Assembly: GCA_947561395.2 (NCBI GenBank)
Contig: OX387187.1
Location: 41,707,829-41,771,828 of the forward strand
DNA length: 64,000 nt
Source of the DNA: Buxus sempervirens
Taxonomy: Eukaryota > Streptophyta > Magnoliopsida > Buxales > Buxaceae
Direction: 5' to 3'
The notes beneath the pieces are model-generated. The model was given only the letters and a program-made list of their open reading frames with translations. It searched no databases and was not told the origin of the DNA. The translations under genes and the position numbers were made by a program. Position 1 is the first letter of the stretch. Each line of letters starts with the position of its first letter. Positions 30,175 to 41,371 of the stretch are shown here, piece by piece.

Positions 30175-30590
30175 TGAGCAGAGACCTTTATCCATATACA
30201 TCTACGAAAGGATGTTACCTCGGTTACTGAGGATGCTACAAATAATCTTGTAAGCTGAATTAAAAATAAGAGTTAATTATATGCAATAATTTCATGAAAA
30301 GCATGTTCTTAAAGTTATTCACATATTTTTGGTAGAGCAAATGGGAAATCTTATGGTTGCTGGCACTCCAGATGGTACCTCTCGTGACGACATCTACACA
30401 CAGGTCATGGGACCTAGCACCCATGGTGGGGTAAGATGTTGTGGGATGGGCGTCACTCCCACTAGAATGTGGGGCTCCTCAAGCCGTGTAGCTGATTCAC
30501 AAGAATTAAATAAAGTGAAGGAAAAATTGGAAGAGGAGAGGCGACTACGAGAGGAACAAATAGAGAGCAGGCGAACAGAGAGATAGCAGA
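30175..30590 (+). pseudogene. C-terminal fragment of a CACTA (En/Spm) transposase
   Basis: A first piece at about 30185-30250 reads IHLRKDVTSVTEDATNNL and is followed by a GTAAGC donor. A second piece, after an acceptor near 30335, reads DDIYTQVMGPSTHGGVRCC...VTPTRMWGSSSR and then a Lys/Glu/Arg-rich coiled coil (LNKVKEKLEEERRLREEQIE), stop at 30584-30586. This matches the usual end of plant Ptta/En/Spm transposase (Transposase_24), where a lysine-rich THTRKDG motif is followed by VMG..RHGRVRG.G.G.TP. The N-terminal catalytic part is absent. The fragment lies just upstream of CACTA-like subterminal repeats with the same orientation. Confidence 0.7.
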
Positions 30591-31189
30591 GCTTCGATGC
30601 TTATTCCATTCATTTGCAAGGCAGGTAGTACACCTACAATAACTAAAATAGTTCACTTTTTTACATTTTCTTAATATGTACATTTAATGATGAATCTTTG
30701 TTACTTATACTATAGGCTGGACAATCATCTGAAACTGATAATACTCCAGACCAAACGCTAGACAACCCACTTGATCAGTACTAGAATTTGTTATTAAGGT
30801 TTGTAACTAGTAAATTGAATGTTTATCTTTTATTCTTTCTTTTCATTTAGTGTTTTTTAAGGTGTGTAAATTCAAAGTATGATTAAATACTAATGAATTT
30901 TCTATATCATGCAGAAATGCCAGATGATATGCTTAATTGGACATATTGATTGTTTTGACATTTTGGATGATATTTATATTTTGTGTTTTTTATTTTTGGA
31001 TTTGTATAAAGTTGGATTACTTTTCGTTATTTAGTTTTTGCTTTCTACACTTTTATTTATTGTAGTGATTGTCTTACTGGCCACAGATACTACAAGTTCA
31101 TTTTTAATATGAATGGAATTTATAAGAAACTAATGAATTATTGTTTTCTTTAGGTGTTACTTTTAGCGGCCGTAATTTTATCATTGGTA

Positions 31190-31589
31190 TATGTATAACT
31201 AACCGGCGGTAACAACCGACACTAAATAGGCGTCAGTTGTTGTAAATGGCCTTTTACCAACGGCACATTTACTACCGGTAATAGGTTTCGATGTTTATTG
31301 GCGGTATGAAATTACTACCGATATTGACAAAAATATATGCGGCGGCATAACTTTACTGCCAGTATTGACGAAAAGATAGGCGGCAACACAAAATTATCAT
31401 TGATAAATATGGATATTTTGCGGCAAGAAAACATAGGCGTCATCCTTTCGTTATCATTATGGTCAGTTATCATTTATTGCCGCTATTGCTGCTACTAATT
31501 CAATCAGCGACAGGATTGTCAGTGACGCTGGGTTCTACCGCCAATGATGCTTTTATCGGCGGAAATATGGTTTTTTTTGTTGTGTAGGG
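31190..31589 (+). repeat. 3' subterminal repeats and degenerate end of a CACTA element
   Basis: Many short copies of motifs like GGCGG(T/C)A...TACCG(C/G)(T/C)ATT in both directions, as in En/Spm subterminal regions. The segment ends TTTTTTTGTTGTGTAGGG; with one substitution the last bases would be TAGTG, the complement of CACTA. The 5' end was not found, so the element is probably truncated. Confidence 0.6.
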
Positions 31590-31976
31590 ATTCGTTCATT
31601 GTCTATTAGGGTTTTTTTTTAGTGAAAACCATACAACGCAGTTTGGTCTTGTAATCCTTGTTTTTGAGATAGTGGAATCATTCTCATCTTTTGCGGTTAT
31701 TGATGTAGGCTAACAGCCAAACGACATACATCTTGCATTTCTCTTTGTTTTATGTTCTTGTCATTATTTTGCTATCATCTCGTTTGTGTATTTCCTAACA
31801 AAAAGAAATTTCTCCAAAGTAAGAAACTTATTAAATAGGTGGGGTTCTCTGAAAATGATCCATGAGTGTAGTGGTATACCAATTTTCCAATGTTATAATT
31901 GGGATAATTAATGAAACAAGCATATACGTCTATTTATGAATAGATTCCCTGTGCTACTAACTATGCTACCATGTTG
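31590..31976. other. Short intergenic stretch
   Basis: AT-rich, no coding or repeat signal recognised. Confidence 0.4.
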
Positions 31977-31984
31977 CTACCAAT

Positions 31985-32530
31985 TAGGGGTGGCAATCGG
32001 TCGAATATGGTACAGATCTGCTAAGATCCGAATCCAATCCGAAAAAAATTTACTGATATGCGAATTCGATCTGATATCCGACGGATCTTTAATACTTAAA
32101 TCCGAATTCGAAATTCAATGACTATCCGAAATCCGAATTCGATCCGATATTCAATCATAAATCCGAATTCAAAACCGAAATCCGAATTTGATAAAAAAAT
32201 CCGAATTCGAGCCTGTTTGAACCTAAAACTTTAAAAAACAATTTTAACAATTAAAGTAAATTTAACTATAAATTTTAACACAAATCTAAGTGTCTAATGA
32301 TCAAATGATGATTTAACCATTTTAACTTATGGTTGAACCATGGTCTGGGCTAAGTTTATATATATTATAAGTATGTTTTCGGTTCGGATCGGATACATGT
32401 ATATCCGAATCCGAAAAATTCCGGATCCGAAATTTGAGATCCGTATCCGAACCATGGATCTAAATCCTATATCCGAATTCGGTAATTTCGGATCGGATTC
32501 GGATATATATCCGACCCATTGCCAGCCCTA
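31985..32530. mobile_element. hAT-type MITE, copy 1 (546 bp)
   Basis: Terminal inverted repeats TAGGGGTGGCAATCGGTCG and CGACCCATTGCCAGCCCTA (two mismatches), with an 8-bp duplication CTACCAAT at 31977-31984 and 32531-32538. The 8-bp duplication and the TAGGG ends point to hAT. Inside, both ends carry many overlapping copies of ATCCGAATTCGGAT-like palindromes. No transposase. The same family occurs at 61043-61554. Confidence 0.9.
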
Positions 32531-32846
32531 CTACCAATTGATGATGGAAGACCATGTATGGCATTAGCCCAAGCCAATGCGTATAATCTCCCACCCATTC
32601 GTAACACAAATGGCACCATGATATCAGAAGAAACATACTCTTATGTAATTCGTTGGGTGCATGTACTTGGGTGACCCAGTTGGTCCAATCAATATTGGTT
32701 GTTTAAGGAGCCCAATCAGGTTGATGTGCCTCGTTGGAAGAGGGGCACAATAGATAAAAATAAAAAAAACGTAGGTTCACAATCTAATAAAAAAGTGTAT
32801 TACACGTTGAAGAGGTGCAATACCTTTTGGAAAGGTGCACTGCCTT

Positions 32847-33056
32847 CTCTATAAACTCTAAATCGGAGTGCCTTCCTCCCAATTTAAGCATTTGATTGGG
32901 TAACCGACGTGTCCTCTACTTAAATAGAATTCCTTCCAAGTCAATTGCCCACTCTATAAATAGAAGTGCCTCCCTCCGAATTTATGCATTTGATTGAGTG
33001 ACCGACATGTCCTCTACTTAAATAGAATTCCTTCCACCATTGACTTGGGAAAGATT
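32847..33056. repeat. Tandem duplication, about 105-bp unit, two copies
   Basis: CTCTATAAA...GAGTGCC(T)CC...CATTTGATTG...CCGAC(G/A)TGTCCTCTAC starts at 32847 and again at 32952. The two units are clearly similar with scattered substitutions. Each contains a TATAAA-like word, but no gene follows. Confidence 0.75.
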
Positions 33057-33142
33057 TATTGCTGTATAAATATATTACTTGTTTATGATTTCAATTCTAA
33101 TAGCGTAAGAGTAGCAATCATGCGTTCATTGTGAGTTTCAAC

Positions 33143-33921
33143 TAAAGGTGGCAATAGGTCAGGTTGTGAGCGGTTTGATAGCTAAATGGGTTGGGTTGGG
33201 TCGGGTTCAACCCGTTTGCTAACAAACTGAGAAATCGCCAACCCAGATCCAACCTGGAAATAAACGGGGGGTTGAACCCAACCCAACCCGTTTATTTTTA
33301 ATTAATTTTGGTTACTATTTTTTATTTTAATTATGCTTATATAAAAACTCCATTTAACATATAAAACCTTAATAAATAATATAAAATACTTAATAAACAT
33401 GTCTTCTTTTCTAAAAATTAAAAATAAAAATAAACGAATTTTACTTGAGAAGAAGATTAGAAATATCTTAAAGCAATTAAATGAATTTATAGTTAGTCTC
33501 ACATGCATTGTATTAAAATTAGAACTTTTAAGTTTATATAATACAACTATATAATTATATTACTTATATATTGTATAATAAATGAACAACTTTTGTATAT
33601 ATAGCAATATTGTTAATTCCCAAAATTAATAAAATAATATTAATCATAAATAATTTAATGATTAAAGTCTCATAATATTTAACTAACATGCTTAATCAGT
33701 TAAGTGTACTTGATAACGTAATAAGATAGAATATAAATTTGGATAAGAGATAAAAAAAAATAAGAAGAAAAAAAAAAGAAACTTTAATTTAAATGAGTAC
33801 CCAACAAGTTGGGTTCAGGTTAACCCCTTTTTTGGCGAGTTGAGAAAACCTAAACCCGAACCCAACCCAATTATTAAATGGGTCAGGATTGGTGGGTTGG
33901 TTCAGAAATTGCCAGCTCTAA
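33143..33921. mobile_element. hAT-type MITE, second family (about 780 bp)
   Basis: Ends TAAAGGTGGCAATAGG and AATTGCCAGCTCTA form inverted repeats. The flanks GTTTCAAC and ATTTCAAC match at 7 of 8 bases as a target duplication. The subterminal parts contain repeated GGGTTGGGTTCGGGTTCAACCCG-like words in both directions (TTGGGTTGGGTCGGG, CCCAACCCAACCCG); the centre is AT-rich. No coding capacity. Confidence 0.75.
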
Positions 33922-33929
33922 TTTCAACT

Positions 33930-34672
33930 TCAACGCGAACCCAACCCAATTTTTTTTCTTCTTTTTTGCCTTTAAATGAAAGCCATTGCTCTCATATCTT
34001 CCATCAGTCTATTGTATCAGTCTCTAGTGAGATTGATACGCATGTCCTTGAATTGGTTTAGAAATTTAAAGTAAAGGTAAAGCTTTCCGGTTCAAGAGGT
34101 ATGTGTATCAATCTTATTTAAGACTGATAGAAGAAGAATATTGAAGATTTGAGAGGAATTACTCCCGACTAGTTACATGTTTCAAAAAATAGAACAAATT
34201 ATAGTATCTGAGGTACTTTTATTTTTTGGTCATGATAGTATCTGAGGTCCCAAAGATTGTTTGAGGAAAACGTCAAAGAAGAAATTGAGTAAAACCTGTT
34301 AGAGATTTGTTACGTATAAGAAAATAAAGTTATGCTCTAACTAACAATTTAAGTTATTAATCTAGTGGTAAGCACGCAATGGACCATAAACAAATCTCTT
34401 CCGACGGGAGAAATCTCTGGCGATCCCGCGGATAAATGCATTGGATTACTCCTATTACATTAATTACACGACACCTAAAGAATAGATTCTCTGAACTAAT
34501 TCATCAATTACACTGTCAACACAAGAGCATTGCTGGATGACAAAATCCCAGAGAATTCCTTGATAAATACTACACAAACACAACAACTGCAAGTACAAAG
34601 GAGAAAAATCTTAATTATAATTTAACATTTGTCTTGAGGAACCGCAGAGACAAACTTGAATTTGTATGTTAA
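33930..34672. other. Intergenic stretch downstream of the receptor-kinase pseudogene
   Basis: No coding signal. The word GATAGTATCTGAGGT recurs at about 34200 and 34227. Confidence 0.45.
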
Positions 34673-34853
34673 GGGGATGGGGGCAAAGGAACTTCGACGA
34701 TTCCTTCAAGCATGTGCGTCACCTTCAAGGGACCGAACAGAAGGAAGGAGATGGGGGCAAAGGAAACTTGAATTTGTCAAGGGACCGAAGGTGACGCACA
34801 TCTTCCTTGGGGCAAAGGGAACAAACATTCGCAACAAAACTTGAATTAATTTG
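34673..34853 (-). repeat. Duplicated fragments of the kinase 3' coding end
   Basis: Downstream of the pseudogene stop (34854-34856), pieces of the same 3' end recur. TTCCTTTGCCCCCATCTCCTT plus TTCGGTCCCTTGA lies near 34772-34729, and another copy near 34697-34673 is preceded by a frame reading VTHMLEGIVEVPLPPSP and a stop. That frame resembles both the pseudogene tail (VINMLDGIVEVPLPPSP) and the intact gene's tail (VTQILEGVVDVSLPPCP). These look like products of unequal exchange or a third, deleted kinase copy. Confidence 0.75.
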
Positions 34854-37233
34854 TCAAGGGACCGAACTGAAGGAAGGAGATGGGGGCAAAGGAACCTCGA
34901 CGATTCCATCAAGCATGTTAATCACCTTCTTCATGGTAGGCCTCAAGGAAGGATCTTCTTGAATGCACCAGATTGCGATCATCACCCACCTTTTCACCCT
35001 CTCCATGTCCTCCAATGCAGACTTGTCATGCGACACCAAATACTCTAGCTTTCGTACACAAAAGCAATCGTAAACCCAGTCTGTAAGTATGGCTCTATCT
35101 GCTTCTTCAAGCTCCTGTTCAAGATTTCTCCTGCAACAGATAATCTCCAGCAGCATTACACCATAACTGTACACATCTACCTTAACGGTGACGGGTTTGT
35201 TCCCAAGCCACTCAGGCGCGACTTATCCTCTTGTTCCTCTAATGCCTGTGTTAGTTCGAGTTTGGTCAACCATCAGCAGCTTTGCCAATCCAAAATCAGA
35301 TATCCTTGCTGTAAAGTAATCATCTAAGAGTATGTTTTGAGGCTTTATATCGCAATGGATGATCTGTGTTTTGCACTCTTCATGTAAGTAAGCAAGCCCT
35401 CTTGCAATGTCGATTGCAGCTTGCATTCTTTGTCTCCACTCAGGCATCGGATTTCCGAAGAGAAATCTTGCTAAAGTGCCATTGCTCATGAACTCATACA
35501 CTAGAAGCCTATGTGGCCCCTCCTGACAGAATCCAAAAAATTGAACCAAATTCCTGTGATGAGTCTTGCCAATTGCTGTCACTTCGGCTTTGAATTCTCT
35601 CTCACCTTGTTGAACTACCCTGTCTAATTTCTTGACTGCAACAAGATTTCCAGAGTCTGATCCTAAGACCCCTTTGTAAACAATGCCGAATGATCCCCTT
35701 CCAAGCTCTTCCTTGAACCCCTCTGTTGCTGCTTCTAGTTCTTTTTAGGTAAACACACGCAAGTTCGTTTCCGAAACACTTGAAACAGGGTTAACCTCTC
35801 TTGTTCTTTTGCGGTAAATTAAGAAAAAACACAGAGAAATTACAGACACTAATAAAAGAAAGTTGACCAAAACTGAGCCACCAAAAAGAAGAGGCCAAGT
35901 AAGCTTCCCCTGATCTTTCTTCTTTCTGCCTGGATCTTCTTCAATAGCAGAATCATTGTTTCTCCTCACTTTGATCAGAACTCTTGGATCTCCTCTGTCT
36001 ACAAGCCTTCCATTTGAGAGCGGTAGCTTCTTCTTCCAACAAAACTCTCGGAAAATAACTACAGCACAGAAACAATCACTCAGACAAGATCTTTCGCATT
36101 CTTCCGAAGAAAGCGCCAATTTTTCATAATCACCCGTCGGCCAATCTACGTCTTTAACTTCTTCCAATTTAAATACATCGTTAAAATCTCCATATCGATC
36201 TTCACATCCTAGCCTGAAATTTGGTTTACAACCACCAAATGTGTTAGCTGGATCTACGAGAGAATAATCAGGTGGGCATTCACATCTAGGCCTGTTTTCT
36301 GAAGTTAAGAGTACAGTAGCTGTTAAACCCACAAGCACCACTTCCCAAGTCATCGCGAATCGCAATACAAATGTTATCAGGTATTGACCACACTCTAGAC
36401 CAGCTTTGGTTGCCATTGGAAGCCTTTGGATGAGAGTACAGGGTGAAAACTCCATCAAAATCAAGCGTTGCCTTGTAATAGAAGTTAGCGATGGGATCCA
36501 GCCTCTGAGAATTTATATCAAACCTGCTCCCATCGCTTTTCTCCACATATATATAACCCGATTCATCGAAAACCAAACGCGTACCTTCCCCAAAAGTATT
36601 GCTGATATAATACGCGTTGTAACGAACACCAGTTGGCCAGCCTTTGGTGTTGAGCACAAGATTGCCATCGTCAAGCATCCGAAGCTCAAACCTTCCCTTA
36701 GTGTAGTTGGTTTCTGTCAGACGAGCAGAAACGATCCCACCTTTCACCAGTGTTTGTTTGGGCAAGAGGGTGTCGGTGGGGTTCTCGAAGCTTTCCCATG
36801 CATAACCTGCAGAATTATTCCTTACAATCACCAAGTTTCCGCTATCAAGCATGGCTGCATAAGAGACTCCTTTAATTCCGATGAGGATGGGCCTCGATAT
36901 TTCTCTGCCTTGAGGATCAGTGAGAACAAAGCCACTGTCTGTAAGTTGGATCTTCGAACCTCCTTGTGCCAGGGTGTCTCCATTTGCACATCAAACAACG
37001 GTTCCATTTTGAATTTTTCTGAACCAGATGGCAAGCAAGAAGCCATCCTTGCCGTCAATCCGGCGAAACCCAAAAGCAAAGTCACCCGAAGGTGAAAGCC
37101 ATGGAGAGCTACCATCGCCTGCAGTGAGAGAGTCGTTCAAGGTTATGTTATTATATGATTGAGCATTGATGGAGGATGATGAAAGAAGTGAAAAGAACAA
37201 AAACATGAGACAAGATGTTGCAAGAGCAGCCAT
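34854..37233 (-). pseudogene. G-type lectin S-receptor-like Ser/Thr kinase, dead tandem copy
   Basis: Single-exon layout as in the intact paralog at 41372-43750: signal peptide (MAALATSCLMFLFF), B-type lectin domain, EGF/PAN-like cysteine-rich part, membrane span (VNFLLLVSVISLCFFLIY) and kinase with HCDIKPQN and DFGLAKLL. Four breaks are visible against the paralog. TGG (Trp) has become TGA at 36993-36991. A 1-base insertion lies near 36300 in the ...CTCTTAACTTCAG... stretch. Tyr TAC has become TAA at 35747-35745 (before the kinase) and again at 35225-35223 (the GYVAPEW motif). The stretch about 36310-36855 is far more similar to the paralog than its flanks are. The promoter region is also shared with the paralog. 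Confidence 0.93.
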
Positions 37234-37719
37234 TGAAATTATGTTTGCTGGAAGAATAGATCTGACATAAAGTATATATCAGAAATTAGGGAAGGAGTTT
37301 TTCCACAAAAAAGTAATGACTCTGGTGAGTGCTTGCAGGTTGAATCACAGCACGAGAGACTTGACTTGGAAGAGTCACTAAAACGGTGCAGAGGATTTCA
37401 TCCCGTGTTGAATTTTCTAATTTCAAGTATTTCTGGATGCCCGAATTACACGGTATAGCTTGAACCAGTCCATAGATACATATTAATGGGTCAAAGCACC
37501 GTGACATTTCTTAACATATTATTATGAAGACAACGTGCCACATCACACAAAGAAGCTGCAGGGACATTTCAAATTAAAAAACTGTAAAAGAATAGCTACC
37601 GTCCGAGGGTGGCTGCCGGTATTCTCCGGTAACGTTCACGCCATGTTCACTAGTCTATTCTCAATAAGCTAAAGGTTTTGACTGTCTCTTGTGATAAAAG
37701 TAAAACTGCATTGACTCTT

Positions 37720-37723
<4 letters not shown>

Positions 37724-37755
<32 letters not shown>
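37724..37755. repeat. Run of 32 C followed by 9 T
   Basis: A pure C tract (G on the other strand) about 490 bp upstream of the kinase pseudogene start. At the matching place in the intact copy there is only a short T run after GACTCTTGGC (about 44390), so the C tract arose after the duplication or is an assembly artefact. Confidence 0.8.
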
Positions 37756-40700
37756 TTTTTTTTTCTCTGTTGAACACACTGAATCTTACATCAATTTTGT
37801 GATCTTCCCATTTTATAGAGTCATTAAAATCATAACCCATCTTTGTTAACCCATATGTTACTTTGTTCCATTCTCTAAATGCTAGAGGAATACACACATT
37901 GTGCGCGTAGCAAAAGAATTAGAAACAAAAAAGTGGCCAATTAGTTATGACATGTGGTGTTAATAAACCCAAGCTGTTTTGGGAAGTCTCACAAAATTGT
38001 AGTCCTTCACCAAATATCAAACTTAACATTTCTTCAACTTCAATTTGTAAACTTATTTGGAGAATGAGTTCCATGTGAACTCTTTCCCAATCTGCAAACA
38101 TGCAGATGGATAATTTGACCATGAGTCACCTTCAAGATGGATACGGGATGCACCTAAACTCTTAGCCAAAAAGAACCCCTTCGGTTCTAAATTTCTAATC
38201 CATCACAAGCTTCGGTCTCAAAATCATTTTTGATTCCCATGTCACTAACAGTCCTGTACACTTATTAAACCCGGCCTTCAAAGCTGATTTTAGGTAAATG
38301 GGTTTTTCGTATTTGGTGCATATAGGCTTAGGTTTGTACATTTAATGGCCAGGCATAGATGCACCACGTTGGCTCTGATGCCCCTTAAAATGCGCCTGTA
38401 AGATTTCTCCATGAATCAACCTTGCTTCCAACCTGATTGATCCAAGTTTTGATATATGGATTAGGCTCAAAGGCTTAATCGAAGTCTAATTAAAAAAGAG
38501 CTGGAACAGTCGCCTTCACGCCAGACGGGACCGAATGGACCTCTACTTACAAAGGGGCCTTAATTTACTGCTGCCATGGATGTAGATTGTTTGATCGAAA
38601 ACTGCGTTCTTCCACTATACATAAATTTAAAATTTTTCAACAACTTTTATAATTATCAAAACTTTGTTTTGTTCACTCCTGGAGCTAAAATTTTTCAACA
38701 ACTTTTATAATTATCAAAACTTTGGATTTAACCATGAATTAGAGTTACTTTTAACTCTATTTTTATCCTTTTTTATGATCCATTTAGTGTTCATTCACAC
38801 CTTAACTTGAATGGTGATAACTTCTTACCTTTTCGATAACCACGTGTGATGATGAAGAAGTCATCTAGGTGATTTTCTATATCTCACAAGCACACCCCAC
38901 GTGCTCGTTAGGTGGGGCCCAGCACGACACGGCTATGGCCACGGGCCGTGCCGTGCCGAGCTATTTGCGTGCCTAGGCCAACTAACCCATCTGTACTTGG
39001 AAAGTTCTAGACAGATTTGAGTTGCCACCACCCACAAAGGAGTGTTAGCAGCACTTTGAGGTCTACCTAAAACTATTAAATGGTTAATCACATATAAAAC
39101 CATTTTGGGTCACTCTCGAATCTATACTATTATACGAAGCAAACCATACAAATTCTTGCTTGATAATCCGTTTCCACAGATAATCTTGACATTTTATTAA
39201 TACTAAGCACGTGTTTGATTCCATTTGGGAAATGGGTTTTAAAAAATACACTATAATAAATTATCACCCAAACATTCTTTTTTAGATTTTTAAAATGAGT
39301 TTTGTAAAAGTGCAGTGGCATACTTGTAATATTTATAAATTATAAAAGATATATACTTTAAATACTGTTTATATCACAGGGATAGACATGTAATTTTTCA
39401 AATATTCTAAGTTAAAACAATGGCAAATTGTAATGTTAGAAGCTCTATAACATTCACCAAACATCAAACCTAATCTTTCTTCAACTTCGATCTGAAAACT
39501 TATTTGGGGAATATGTTCCGTGAGAACTCTTTCCTAATCCAGAATAAATCCCAAATTAGGCCTTTATTTCTCCTAAACATGCCAATGAATAGAAGAAGAT
39601 AGGGAGGAAATCAGATGGATAATTGACTTGAGTCACCTTCAAGATGAAAATATGGGATGCACCTAAACTCTTAGCCAAAAGAACCCTTTCTAATGCAGCA
39701 CAAGTTTACGTCTCGATATCAGTTTTGATTCACACGTCACGAACAGGCCTGTATAACTTATTAAAGCAGGCCTTCAAATAAGCAAATTGTTGGTCCCTGT
39801 AGAGGCTAAAGCCTACCTGGGCTTGGACAAGGCATCGAGTTCAAATGGCAACCAAGTCAACGGAAAAGCCTCAGGCTTGATTTTAAGGAACTTGCCTGTG
39901 CACTTGTTGAACAAGGCGTTCAAATTGATTGGCGCAAACGAAAAACCTTGAATTCGAAAGTGTTGGTGTTGGGCTCTCAACCTAAAAAGCTAGCTGAAAG
40001 AATGAGGTCTTACTAATCATCTAGAAAGCGGAATGTGGACTATACAGCCACTATCTACAATGTTATTTACAGTATTGAAGGAGTGCCGTCCACTTATTAT
40101 TCATCCATTTTTTAGTTTTTTTTTTTTTTTTTTTTTGTATAGAACCCACATTAAACGGCATTTCTTCAATGCTGCAAATAAAATTGTAGATAGAAGCTAC
40201 ACAGTCCCTCATCCGTCTAGAAAGTGACCATCGTCTTCCACAACCGATGTGGGATAACCTAACAATCTCCTCTCTTCACACAACAAGCCCTAAACTGTTA
40301 GGGCCAAGACTTGTTATAATCTGGGCTTTGATACCATTGTTGAACAATCAATGTACCTAAAGCTTAGATACCATTGTTGAACAATCATTGTACCTAAAAA
40401 CTTAGAACGATTGCAATATTGAATTTGAATTCCAATCAAATATTTCAAACATGATCAGCTTAGTTTTTGACGTTTCAAGAGGAAGGAATACAGTTTCGAT
40501 TTGAAGACGGAACTGAACATAACCAGCCACCGTCTTTATGTCACCGAAGACAATTCTAAGTGGACCTCTGAAATAGTCTGTCGTCTAGACAAACGACAAG
40601 CTTGGGACAAAGCATCTCAAAAGGTCAGTCAACCCCAACTAAGGCCGTGATAGTGCCATTTCCATGGCTTGAATGACGTAACTATGATCATCATTTGCAC

Positions 40701-40868
40701 ATAAACGTGGGTTCTTTACATGGACCACACTTGAAAAGCCTGTTTGGTGCAACTTTTCAAGTTAATTTTCAAACTTTGCTTTGAAAATTTTTTATTTGAA
40801 AAGTTGAAAATTTTGTATTTGGAAAGTTGAAAAATTTTGCTTTGAAAATCATACCAAACAACCGGGAT

Positions 40869-41033
40869 GATATCGTCTGCCACAGCCGCAGACCCTACAG
40901 CCATCTAGGGTGGCTGTTCTTTCGCCTTTTTCACGGTAAAATGTCACTTCACATTTTATGTTGAATGAATAGCCACCGTTAGATGCTATATATGACAACA
41001 TCTAAGGTGGCTGCAAGGTCTGCCGCATACGAT
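40869..41033. repeat. Small inverted-repeat (MITE-like) element
   Basis: The left end ATCGTCTGCC...GCAGACCCTACAGCCA and right end GGTGGCTGCAAGGTCTGCCGCATACGAT are imperfect inverted repeats. Inner arms CTAGGGTGGCTGTTC and GAATAGCCACCGTTAG also pair. Part of the motif recurs near 37590-37620. Target duplication not clear. Confidence 0.45.
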
Positions 41034-41371
41034 TTCATACAACCTCAACACGTGAACAAAGGTATGACCGCTGAAAAACCATTACTTATACCAAACGTAT
41101 GGAGACATTTCTTATTGTTCACATCCATATCTAATGAAGCACAGTATGTACAGTAGTTGAAAGAACAAGCAGGTGCAAGCAACTGTTAGGACACCACAAA
41201 AAGATTTCTTCATTGCCAAAAGGCTTATTTGAACACAATATCATATAGCAGGTAGTTGTGTATAGAACAAACTGGAAGTGATTATTGATATAAAAAGACT
41301 GAAATGAATGGAAAAAAACACAAAAAAAAAAGAGCAGAACAAACTAGAAATATATAACTACTGTTTGTAAA

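Larger units (their letters stand above)
37234..41371. other. Intergenic region between the two receptor-kinase copies
   Basis: 37234-37960 is homologous to the region upstream of the intact gene (43751-44640), so the duplication included the promoter. 37995-38270 and 39460-39780 are a second duplicated pair, sharing TCACCTTCAAGATG and GGATGCACCTAAACTCTTAG. 38629-38666 and 38687-38724 are a 38-bp direct repeat. 38930-38970 has a GC-rich GGGCCGTGCCGTGCCG word typical of plant MITEs. No gene seen. 41100-41371 is the likely 3' UTR and flank of the intact kinase. Confidence 0.6.

Noticed and set aside
37661-37897. Open frame with a poly-Gly stretch
   Set aside because: Produced by the 32-base C/G run; no homologous frame in the paralogous region.
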